Origin: Alcaligenaceae bacterium
Lineage (GTDB): Bacteria; Pseudomonadota; Gammaproteobacteria; Burkholderiales; Burkholderiaceae
Direction of reading: 5' to 3'
DNA length: 5,977 nt
Assembly: GCA_947445495.1 (NCBI GenBank)
Contig: CANFEI010000093.1
Span: forward strand, 1-5,977
Shown here: positions 1 through 5,977 of the stretch, one piece after another
How positions within the stretch are numbered: the stretch's first letter is position 1
Layout: every line of letters begins with the position of its first letter
The notes under the pieces: model-generated
Databases searched by the model: none
What the model saw: the letters and a program-made list of their open reading frames with translations, nothing else
Told to the model about the DNA's origin: nothing
Position numbers and translations under genes: made by a program

Positions 1-26
1 GCAATGGCTACAAACTTAGAACTTAA
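1..26 (+). CDS. 3' end of an upstream gene (possible ABC-2 transporter permease), partial
   Basis: In the frame beginning at base 3, the codons read N-G-Y-K-L-R-T and then TAA at 24-26. A Gly-Tyr-(Lys/Arg)-Leu-Arg tail resembles the C-terminus of ABC-2 type permeases. In Burkholderiales an ABC ATPase/permease pair commonly precedes the bolA-murA-his cluster, so the context agrees. Only seven residues are visible, so the identification is an inference from the tail and synteny. The stop codon lies inside the ribosome-binding site of the next gene, as expected for neighbouring genes of one operon. The frame beginning at base 2 also stops early (TAG at 17-19), so it is a competing but less recognisable reading. 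Confidence 0.4.
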
Positions 27-31
27 AAGGA
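25..31 (+). promoter_or_regulatory. Ribosome-binding site of the BolA/IbaG-family gene
   Basis: The purine-rich stretch AAAAGGA lies 11 nt before the ATG at 43. It decides the start: the earlier in-frame ATG at 4 would place this site inside the coding region and would overlap the presumed upstream gene ending at 26. The seven bases overlap that gene's stop codon, which suggests translational coupling. Confidence 0.6.
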
Positions 32-42
32 CGTTGACTACT

Positions 43-284
43 ATGCTGCCCACCCCGGAAAACATTCGTACTTATATCGCCGATGGTCTGGACTGCGAAC
101 ATATCGAAGTGACCGGTGACGGCGCCCATTTCGAGGCGGTCATCGTATGTTCTGCGTTTGCAGGCAAGCGTCTGATTGCGCGTCACCAACTCGTGTATGC
201 CGCATTGGGAGACCGCATGAAGCAAGAGATCCACGCACTCTCCATGCAGACACTGACCCCTGAAGAGTTCAACGGAAATCGCTA

Positions 285-285
<1 letters not shown>
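43..285 (+). CDS. ibaG: BolA/IbaG-family protein
   Basis: This encodes a small cytosolic protein of 80 residues, the usual length for the IbaG branch of the BolA family. Members pair with monothiol glutaredoxins and take part in iron-sulfur cluster handling and acid or stress responses; E. coli IbaG is encoded directly upstream of murA, as here. The family core is clear: an N-terminal helix (about 5-16), a C-E-H-I-E-V strand near 18-23, G-D-G-x-H-F at 25-30, and the signature R-H-Q-L-V-Y with the conserved His at residue 48. L-G-D-R-M and H-A-L-S-M-x-T-L-T-P follow up to about residue 73. There are two cysteines (18 and 36). I chose the ATG at 43 because it has a good ribosome-binding site and gives the typical N-terminus; the ATG at 4 would add 13 residues with no family match. 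The stop overlaps the murA start by one base (TAATG). Family assignment is secure; the exact physiological role is inferred. Confidence 0.9.
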
Positions 286-1540
<1,255 letters not shown>

Positions 1541-1541
<1 letters not shown>

Positions 1542-1545
1542 AGGA
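1541..1545 (+). promoter_or_regulatory. Ribosome-binding site of hisG
   Basis: AAGGA begins on the last base of the murA stop codon and sits 6 nt before the hisG ATG at 1552. This is the best-matching Shine-Dalgarno sequence among the his genes here. There is no room between murA and hisG for a promoter, leader peptide or attenuator. Confidence 0.7.
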
Positions 1546-1551
1546 AACCTC

Positions 1552-2223
1552 ATGAGCACGCAAGCGCTCGATCGGCCACTGACGATGGCGCTCTCAAAAG
1601 GGCGCATTTTTGACGAAACACTGCCTCTTCTGGAGGCGGCGGGCATTCGCGTGAGCGAAAATCCCGAGCAATCCCGCAAACTCATTATCGCGACAAGCGA
1701 TCCGAATTTGCGCTTAATTATCGTGCGCGCTTCTGATGTCCCGACCTATGTTGAGTACGGCGCGGCCGATCTCGGCATTGCGGGTAAAGACGTGCTCATC
1801 GAGCACGCGGCACAGCACCCAGGCGGCCTGTACCAACCGATTGATCTGAATATTGCAAAGTGCCGATTGTCCGTTGCCGTGCGCAAAGGCTTTGATTACA
1901 ACGCTGCCGTTCATCAGGGCGCGCGCTTGCGTGTCGCCACAAAGTACACGCAAGCAGCCCGTGAACACTTCGCGGCCAAAGGGGTTTACGTCGATCTCAT
2001 TAAGCTCTATGGCTCCATGGAGCTGGCGCCGCTCGTCGGCTTAGCCGATGCGATCGTCGATCTTGTTTCAACCGGCAATACGCTCAAGGCGAACGATCTG
2101 GTCGCTGTTGAGGACATCATGCCAATTTCATCTCGGTTGGTTGTGAACCGCGCGGCGCTAAAAACTCGTCACACGCAATTGCAACCCCTTCTTGATGCCT
2201 TCGAACGTGCGAGCCGCGGGTAA
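1552..2223 (+). CDS. hisG: ATP phosphoribosyltransferase catalytic subunit, short form (HisG)
   Basis: It catalyses the first step of histidine synthesis, joining ATP and PRPP to give phosphoribosyl-ATP, in the cytosol. The 223 residues match the short form (HisG-S), which lacks the C-terminal regulatory domain of the roughly 300-residue E. coli type. Short HisG normally works as a hetero-octamer with HisZ, a histidyl-tRNA-synthetase-like regulatory subunit; no hisZ is present in this window. Recognisable parts are A-L-S-K-G-R-I near 13-19, the A-D-L-G-I-A-G-K-D segment at 72-80, and the PRPP-binding loop [12 protein letters not shown] at 170-181. The start has a strong ribosome-binding site and gives a short variable N-terminus before the conserved core. 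hisD follows after only 2 nt, which points to coupled translation. Feedback inhibition by histidine would be expected through HisZ, from family knowledge only. Confidence 0.97.
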   Translation: MSTQALDRPLTMALSKGRIFDETLPLLEAAGIRVSENPEQSRKLIIATSDPNLRLIIVRASDVPTYVEYGAADLGIAGKDVLIEHAAQHPGGLYQPIDLNIAKCRLSVAVRKGFDYNAAVHQGARLRVATKYTQAAREHFAAKGVYVDLIKLYGSMELAPLVGLADAIVDLVSTGNTLKANDLVAVEDIMPISSRLVVNRAALKTRHTQLQPLLDAFERASRG

Positions 2224-2225
2224 CT

Positions 2226-3530
2226 ATGGCGACGATCACTAGGCTGAAATCATCGGCGCCGGACTTTGAGGCCTCGCTCAAAAAATTACTGGCTTTTGAT
2301 GCAGAGCAAGACGATGCGATCGAAGCCGTCACGGCTCGTATCTTGCAGCGCGTGCGCCGCGAAGGTGACGCTGCCCTACTCGAACTCACCAATCAGTTTG
2401 ACCAAGTCAATGCGGCTAACGTGGCTGCCCTTGAAATACCCAGACAAGAGTGGGAGCAAGCGCTTACAAACTTACCGGCTTTTCAGAGAAAAGCGCTTGA
2501 GGTTGCCGCGGCGCGCGTGCGCGCCTACCACGACCACCAGCGCCAAGAGAGCTGGTCTTACGTCGAGCAAGACGGCACCAAGCTGGGGCAACAAATTACG
2601 CCTTTAGATCGCGTCGGCCTCTATGTCCCCGGTGGCAAAGCCGCCTATCCCTCGTCGGTCCTAATGAATGCAATCCCCGCCAAAGTAGCGGGTGTGTCCG
2701 AAGTCATTATGGTCACTCCCACGCCACACGGTCAGCGCAATGCCATGGTGTTGGCTGCGGCAGCGATTGCCGGCGTCGATCGTTGTTTTGCGATCGGTGG
2801 CGCCCAAGCGGTTGGCGCCCTGGCCTATGGCACTGAGACCGTCCCTGCGGTTGACAAGATCGTAGGGCCGGGCAATGCCTACGTTGCCGCCGCCAAACGA
2901 CGCGTGTTTGGCACGGTCGGGATCGATATGATCGCTGGGCCAAGTGAAATTTTGATTATTTGTGACGGTAAGACGCCCGCCGACTGGATCGCCATGGATC
3001 TGTTTTCACAGGCAGAACACGACGAGCTGGCTCAAGCAATCTTGCTTTGCCCGGATGCACACTATCTTGACGCCGTTGAGGCTTCGATCGCGCGTCTGTT
3101 GCCCACCATGCCACGCGCTGACATTATTCGCACGAGTCTGCACGATCGTGGCGCTCTGATTCATGTGCGCGACCTCGCCGAAGCTTGCGAGATCAGCAAC
3201 CGTATCGCCCCCGAACACCTTGAGGTCTCTACCGAACAGCCCGAGCAATGGTTGCCCCGTTTGCGCCACGCTGGCGCTATTTTTATGGGGGCGTACAGCT
3301 CCGAAGCGCTCGGCGACTATTGCGCGGGACCAAATCATGTGTTGCCCACGTCACGCACCGCGCGATTTTCCTCGCCCTTAGGGGTCTACGACTTCCAAAA
3401 GCGCTCGAGCCTGATCCATGTGTCTGCTGCCGGGGCGCAAACATTGGGCAAAATCGCCAATGAGCTCGCCTTGGGAGAGGGACTATCTGCGCATGCCGCC
3501 AGCGCTAGTTTCCGGCTCACAGGTAAGTAA
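2226..3530 (+). CDS. hisD: Histidinol dehydrogenase (HisD)
   Basis: This zinc enzyme carries out the last two steps of the pathway, oxidising L-histidinol via histidinal to L-histidine with two NAD+. At 434 residues it is full length. Visible family features are G-L-Y-V-P-G-G near 131-137, the G-P-G-N-x-Y-V stretch at 214-220, and the signature segment at 233-246 containing D-M-I-A-G-P-S-E. The zinc ligands are Gln262 and His265 (S-Q-A-E-H-D), Asp364 (L-G-D-Y) and His423 (S-A-H-A). The catalytic pair is Glu330-His331 (A-P-E-H-L-E-V). The ATG lies 2 nt after the hisG stop; the upstream sequence has only a weak GC-rich purine stretch, so translation is probably coupled to hisG. In most relatives hisC comes next; here a 70-nt gap and then hisB follow. 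An overlapping + strand reading frame from 3418 is only an upstream extension of hisB without a plausible start. Confidence 0.98.
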   Translation: MATITRLKSSAPDFEASLKKLLAFDAEQDDAIEAVTARILQRVRREGDAALLELTNQFDQVNAANVAALEIPRQEWEQALTNLPAFQRKALEVAAARVRAYHDHQRQESWSYVEQDGTKLGQQITPLDRVGLYVPGGKAAYPSSVLMNAIPAKVAGVSEVIMVTPTPHGQRNAMVLAAAAIAGVDRCFAIGGAQAVGALAYGTETVPAVDKIVGPGNAYVAAAKRRVFGTVGIDMIAGPSEILIICDGKTPADWIAMDLFSQAEHDELAQAILLCPDAHYLDAVEASIARLLPTMPRADIIRTSLHDRGALIHVRDLAEACEISNRIAPEHLEVSTEQPEQWLPRLRHAGAIFMGAYSSEALGDYCAGPNHVLPTSRTARFSSPLGVYDFQKRSSLIHVSAAGAQTLGKIANELALGEGLSAHAASASFRLTGK

Positions 3531-3566
3531 TCGGCCTACATCAGTCATAAACGACCCAGACCGCCA

Positions 3567-3572
3567 TACAAT
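3567..3572 (+). promoter_or_regulatory. Tentative -10 promoter element before hisB
   Basis: The 70-nt gap between hisD and hisB contains TACAAT, a five-of-six match to the sigma-70 -10 consensus. A fitting -35 is poor: GTCATA at 3544-3549, 17 nt upstream, matches about three of six positions. If real, transcription would start near 3579 and leave a leader of only about 20 nt before the ATG at 3601. The rest of the gap shows no recognisable gene remnant, tRNA or terminator. A match this short can arise by chance, so this is only a candidate for a secondary promoter. Confidence 0.2.
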
Positions 3573-3600
3573 ATCGAGTCCGATGACACGAGTGCACGAC

Positions 3601-4188
3601 ATGCGTACTGCAGAAATTACCCGCAACACAAACGAAACGCGTATTCGCGTGGCGATCAACTTAGATGGCACCGGCCGCCAGAAACTTAATACCGGCGTGC
3701 CATTCCTCGATCACATGCTTGACCAGATCGCGCGCCATGGCTTGATCGATCTCGACATTCATGCAGAAGGTGATTTGCACATTGATGCACATCACACCGT
3801 GGAAGATGTGGGGATCACGCTTGGCCAAGCAATCGCGAAGGCTGTTGGCGATAAAGCGGGTATTCGTCGTTACGGTCACGCCTATGTGCCCCTTGACGAA
3901 GCGCTCTCACGCGTGGTGGTCGACTTTTCTGGTCGTCCCGGGTTGCAGTTTCATGTTCCGTTCACCCGTGCGCGCGTGGGTAACTTTGATGTTGATCTGA
4001 CGATCGAGTTCTTCCAAGGACTCGTGAACCACGCGCTGTTGACAATGCACATCGACAACCTGCGCGGCGTCAACGCACATCACCAGTGCGAAACGATTTT
4101 CAAAGCAACTGGGCGCGCACTGCGTATGGCGCTCGAGCTCGATCCACGGATTGCTGGCGTGGTGCCTTCGACCAAAGGCGTGCTCTAG
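3601..4188 (+). CDS. hisB: Imidazoleglycerol-phosphate dehydratase (HisB, monofunctional)
   Basis: It removes water from imidazole glycerol phosphate to give imidazole acetol phosphate, using manganese, as a cytosolic 24-subunit enzyme in the known family. From the ATG at 3601 the protein has 195 residues, the usual size of the stand-alone enzyme; there is no N-terminal histidinol-phosphatase domain as in enteric bacteria. Conserved elements are L-D-G-T-G at 21-25, F-L-D-H-M-L at 35-40, the metal-binding H-H-T-V-E-D at 64-69, a second metal motif N-A-H-H-Q-C-E at 158-164, and the C-terminal P-S-T-K-G at 189-193. An in-frame ATG at 3583 would add six residues (M-T-R-V-H-D); neither start has a convincing ribosome-binding site, and 3601 is preferred because M-R-x-A-E matches family N-termini. 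hisH starts 3 nt after the stop. Confidence 0.96.
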   Translation: MRTAEITRNTNETRIRVAINLDGTGRQKLNTGVPFLDHMLDQIARHGLIDLDIHAEGDLHIDAHHTVEDVGITLGQAIAKAVGDKAGIRRYGHAYVPLDEALSRVVVDFSGRPGLQFHVPFTRARVGNFDVDLTIEFFQGLVNHALLTMHIDNLRGVNAHHQCETIFKATGRALRMALELDPRIAGVVPSTKGVL

Positions 4189-4191
4189 CCT

Positions 4192-4848
4192 ATGACCTCC
4201 ATTGCCATCGTCGATTACGGCATGGGCAACTACCACTCCGTCGAACGAGCCTTGCGCCACGCGGCGCCTGAGGCTGATATTCGTCTGTGCAAGCGCGCGC
4301 AAGACATTGACGCGGCAGATCGCGTCGTGTTTCCTGGGCAAGGTGCGATGTCAGACTGCATGCGCACGCTAGACGAAGCTGGCTTGCGCGAGGCAGTCGT
4401 GCGCGCCGCGCGCAATAAACCTTTGCTAGGTGTTTGTGTCGGCGAACAAATGCTCTTTGAACGCAGCGACGAAGGCAATACAACAAGCCTGGGTATTTTC
4501 AAAGGCGAAGTTAAACGCTTCAGTGGGCCGCTCTTTGCAGAACAATTCGGCGAACAAACCGATCGTGCCAGCCGACTCAAAGTCCCGCACATGGGTTGGA
4601 ATCCTGTTCGTCAAACGCGCTCCCATGCACTTTGGGCAGGCATTGTTGATTCCACGCCGTTTTATTTTGTACATAGTTACTACGCTGCGCCGACCGACCC
4701 TGCGGTAACCGTGGGTCAAAGCCAGTACGGCGTGGGTTTTACCTGCGCTGTTGCACACGAAAATATCTTTGCCGTACAGTTTCACCCCGAAAAAAGTGCT
4801 GATTCGGGTTTGCGTCTTTACCGGAATTTTGTAGACTGGAACCCTTAA
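4192..4848 (+). CDS. hisH: Imidazole glycerol phosphate synthase, glutamine amidotransferase subunit (HisH)
   Basis: This class-I glutamine amidotransferase hydrolyses glutamine and channels ammonia to HisF, which makes imidazole glycerol phosphate and AICAR. The 218 residues fit the family. The N-terminus I-V-D-Y-G-M-G-N is typical, P-G-Q-G-A at 48-52 is the oxyanion-strand region (commonly P-G-V-G-A), and the nucleophile Cys82 sits in [10 protein letters not shown]. The other triad members are His198 and Glu200 in F-H-P-E-K-S. H-M-G-W-N at 133-137 and the F-V-H-S-Y-Y segment near 159-164 are also family hallmarks. Its partner hisF lies downstream, separated by hisA. The ATG is 3 nt after the hisB stop, with a weak AAAGG about 13 nt upstream, so coupling to hisB is likely. 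A 68-nt gap follows before hisA. Confidence 0.97.
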   Translation: MTSIAIVDYGMGNYHSVERALRHAAPEADIRLCKRAQDIDAADRVVFPGQGAMSDCMRTLDEAGLREAVVRAARNKPLLGVCVGEQMLFERSDEGNTTSLGIFKGEVKRFSGPLFAEQFGEQTDRASRLKVPHMGWNPVRQTRSHALWAGIVDSTPFYFVHSYYAAPTDPAVTVGQSQYGVGFTCAVAHENIFAVQFHPEKSADSGLRLYRNFVDWNP

Positions 4849-4852
4849 CCCA

Positions 4853-4866
4853 ACCGAGCGATCGGT
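4853..4866 (+). repeat. Small perfect hairpin with GNRA-type loop between hisH and hisA
   Basis: ACCGA-GCGA-TCGGT forms a 5-bp perfect stem closed by the four-base loop GCGA, which fits the GNRA class of stable RNA tetraloops. It begins 5 nt after the hisH stop. No U-run follows, so it is not a standard intrinsic terminator. An 8-base palindrome (GTGCGCAC, 4865-4872) overlaps its right edge. It might stabilise a processed mRNA end or simply be chance; the rest of the 68-nt gap shows only a CATAAT at 4874-4879 with no good -35 partner. Confidence 0.4.
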
Positions 4867-4916
4867 GCGCACGCATAATGTGTACGATGCCGTCCCGCTC
4901 TTGATCACAAAAAGAT

Positions 4917-5657
4917 ATGCTGCTGATCCCTGCAATTGACCTCAAAGACGGTCGCTGTGTAAGACTCCGCCAAGGCGACATGGAGGATGCGACTGTGTTC
5001 TCCGAAGATCCCGTCGCGATGGCGATGCACTGGTATGACCTAGGCGCACGTCGTCTGCATCTCGTCGACCTCAACGGTGCCGTCGCCGGCAAACCTAAAA
5101 ATGAAGCCGTCATTAAAGCGATCGTTGACTCCGTCGGCTCAGAGATGCCGGTGCAAATTGGTGGGGGCATCCGTGACCTCGACACGATTGAGCGCTATCT
5201 TGATTTTGGTATCTCTTACGTCATCATCGGCACCGCTGCCGTAAAAAACCCAGGGTTCTTGCATGACGCCTGCGGTGCGTTTCCTGGAAGCATCATCGTC
5301 GGACTTGATGCCAAAGACGGCAAAGTTGCGACCGACGGTTGGAGCAAGCTCACCAAACACGACGTCATAGACTTAGCTAAAAAGTTTGAAGACTATGGCT
5401 GTGAAGCCATTATCTACACCGACATCGGTCGAGATGGCATGCTGAGTGGTGTGAATATCGAAGCGACAGTTCGGCTCGCAAAACATGTCCGTATCCCGGT
5501 GATCGCTTCAGGTGGCGTGACGGACTTGCGCGATATCGATGCCTTATGCGCGGTTGAAGAAGAAGGCATCGAAGGCGCGATCCTGGGTCGCAGCATCTAC
5601 GAGGGCACGCTGGACTTCGAAGCTGCGCAACTACGCGCTGACGAACTTTCACCATGA
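4917..5657 (+). CDS. hisA: ProFAR isomerase, phosphoribosylformimino-AICAR-P isomerase (HisA)
   Basis: It performs the Amadori-type isomerisation of ProFAR to PRFAR, the substrate of HisH-HisF, as a cytosolic (beta/alpha)8 barrel. The 246 residues match the family. Catalytic Asp8 lies in P-A-I-D-L-K-D-G, and Asp131 in G-L-D-A-K-D-G. The first phosphate-binding motif G-G-G-I-R-D is at 82-87, Y-T-D-I-G-R-D-G-M at 167-175 includes Asp169, and the second phosphate site A-S-G-G is at 197-200. An in-frame TGA at 4902-4904 means ATG 4917 is the earliest ATG start available. The only purine-rich stretch (AAAAAG, 4909-4914) is just 2 nt before the ATG, an unusually poor ribosome-binding site for a gene that also has a 68-nt gap upstream. 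The stop overlaps the hisF start by 4 nt (ATGA). Confidence 0.97.
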   Translation: MLLIPAIDLKDGRCVRLRQGDMEDATVFSEDPVAMAMHWYDLGARRLHLVDLNGAVAGKPKNEAVIKAIVDSVGSEMPVQIGGGIRDLDTIERYLDFGISYVIIGTAAVKNPGFLHDACGAFPGSIIVGLDAKDGKVATDGWSKLTKHDVIDLAKKFEDYGCEAIIYTDIGRDGMLSGVNIEATVRLAKHVRIPVIASGGVTDLRDIDALCAVEEEGIEGAILGRSIYEGTLDFEAAQLRADELSP

Positions 5658-5977
5658 CCATCGCAACAGCGCCGAGCGCGGTCAGCGGACTGACTCGTCG
5701 CATTATTCCCTGCCTAGATGTCACGGCCGGGCGTGTCGTTAAAGGCGTGAACTTTGTCCAGCTCGTTGATGCGGGAGATCCCGTTGAGATTGCACGGCGC
5801 TACAACGAACAAGGTGCGGACGAGCTTACCTTTTTAGACATCACGGCAACCAGTGATGGCCGCGATTTGATTTTGCCCATCATCGAACAAGTGGCCGCGC
5901 AGGTGTTCATCCCCCTGACCGTTGGTGGGGGCGTCCGACAAGTCAGCGACGTACAGCGCTTGCTTAATGCGGGTGCC
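5654..5977 (+). CDS. hisF: Imidazole glycerol phosphate synthase, cyclase subunit (HisF), 5' part
   Basis: The first 108 codons of the HisF cyclase are present and the frame stays open to the window edge. HisF uses ammonia from HisH to close the imidazole ring, giving imidazole glycerol phosphate and AICAR. Recognisable are R-I-I-P-C-L-D-V with the catalytic Asp at residue 22 (Asp11 in typical numbering), G-R-V-V-K-G-V-N-F with Lys30 (Lys19), D-A-G-D-P-V-E near 39-45, D-E-L-T-F-L-D-I-T at 56-64, and the phosphate-binding T-V-G-G-G-V-R at 89-95. The second catalytic Asp (about 130 in the family) lies beyond the window. The ATG overlaps the hisA stop in ATGA, which indicates translational coupling. 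The N-terminus before R-R-I-I is about 11 residues longer than in common HisF proteins, and no other ATG, GTG or TTG codon is available between it and the core. Confidence 0.96.
   Translation, partial: MTIATAPSAVSGLTRRIIPCLDVTAGRVVKGVNFVQLVDAGDPVEIARRYNEQGADELTFLDITATSDGRDLILPIIEQVAAQVFIPLTVGGGVRQVSDVQRLLNAGA

Noticed and set aside
4..42. Upstream ATG giving the IbaG-like protein 13 more residues
   Set aside because: The extra residues do not resemble BolA/IbaG N-termini, the segment overlaps the presumed end of the upstream gene, and it contains the ribosome-binding site for the ATG at 43.
2458..2498. Two copies of the palindrome AAGCGCTT 33 bp apart in hisD as a protein-binding site
   Set aside because: They fall in coding sequence, are short and are easily produced by Ala/Leu codon use; no other copies or spacing pattern support an operator.
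3418..3600. Longer version of hisB starting inside hisD
   Set aside because: The extra 61 residues are the out-of-frame reading of conserved hisD plus the gap, and HisB from 3601 already has the standard length.
3907..4341. Antisense open frame of 144 codons spanning the hisB-hisH junction
   Set aside because: It overlaps two clearly real genes, has no recognisable domain and no supporting start signal.
4878..4904. Eight-codon mini-ORF (M-C-T-M-P-S-R-S) before hisA as a leader peptide
   Set aside because: It has no ribosome-binding site, no run of histidine codons and no attenuator-like alternative stems or U-run after it.
4426..4935. Antisense open frame of 169 codons covering hisH and the hisH-hisA gap
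   Set aside because: Nearly all of it is the reverse of hisH. The protein shows no family features, so the gap is better read as non-coding.

Overview
This window is ordinary core-genome DNA from a proteobacterium, most likely a betaproteobacterium of the order Burkholderiales. I infer this from the gene order (BolA/IbaG-type gene, murA, then hisG-hisD-...-hisB-hisH-hisA-hisF), from the short form of HisG, from a HisB without a phosphatase domain, and from the close resemblance of the proteins to the Burkholderiales versions I remember. Base composition looks moderately GC-rich and even across the window. I see no sign of horizontal transfer, mobile elements, CRISPR, tRNA or rRNA.

Layout: all genes are on the + strand and tightly packed. 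Bases 1-26 appear to be the last codons of an upstream gene, possibly an ABC-2 type permease. An 80-residue BolA/IbaG-family gene follows (43-285) and overlaps murA (285-1541) by one base. hisG (1552-2223) starts 10 nt after murA and hisD (2226-3530) starts 2 nt after hisG. After a 70-nt gap comes hisB (3601-4188), then hisH (4192-4848) 3 nt later. After a 68-nt gap comes hisA (4917-5657), which overlaps hisF (5654 to the window end, incomplete) by 4 nt. No non-coding stretch exceeds 70 nt, and no intrinsic terminator is visible.

Function: murA makes the first committed step of peptidoglycan synthesis. The IbaG-like protein belongs to the BolA family, linked to iron-sulfur and monothiol-glutaredoxin biology. 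The his genes encode the PRPP-dependent first step (HisG), the ring isomerisation (HisA), the glutamine amidotransferase/cyclase pair that makes the imidazole ring (HisH and HisF), the dehydratase (HisB) and the final dehydrogenase (HisD). hisI and hisE would be expected just past the right edge.

Points worth noting are absences and junctions. hisC, usually between hisD and hisB in related genomes, is missing, and that position is one of only two sizeable gaps. No histidinol-phosphate phosphatase is present. HisG is the short form that normally needs HisZ, also not here. The hisH-hisA gap holds a small perfect hairpin with a GNRA-type loop. I found no evidence for a new biological system.
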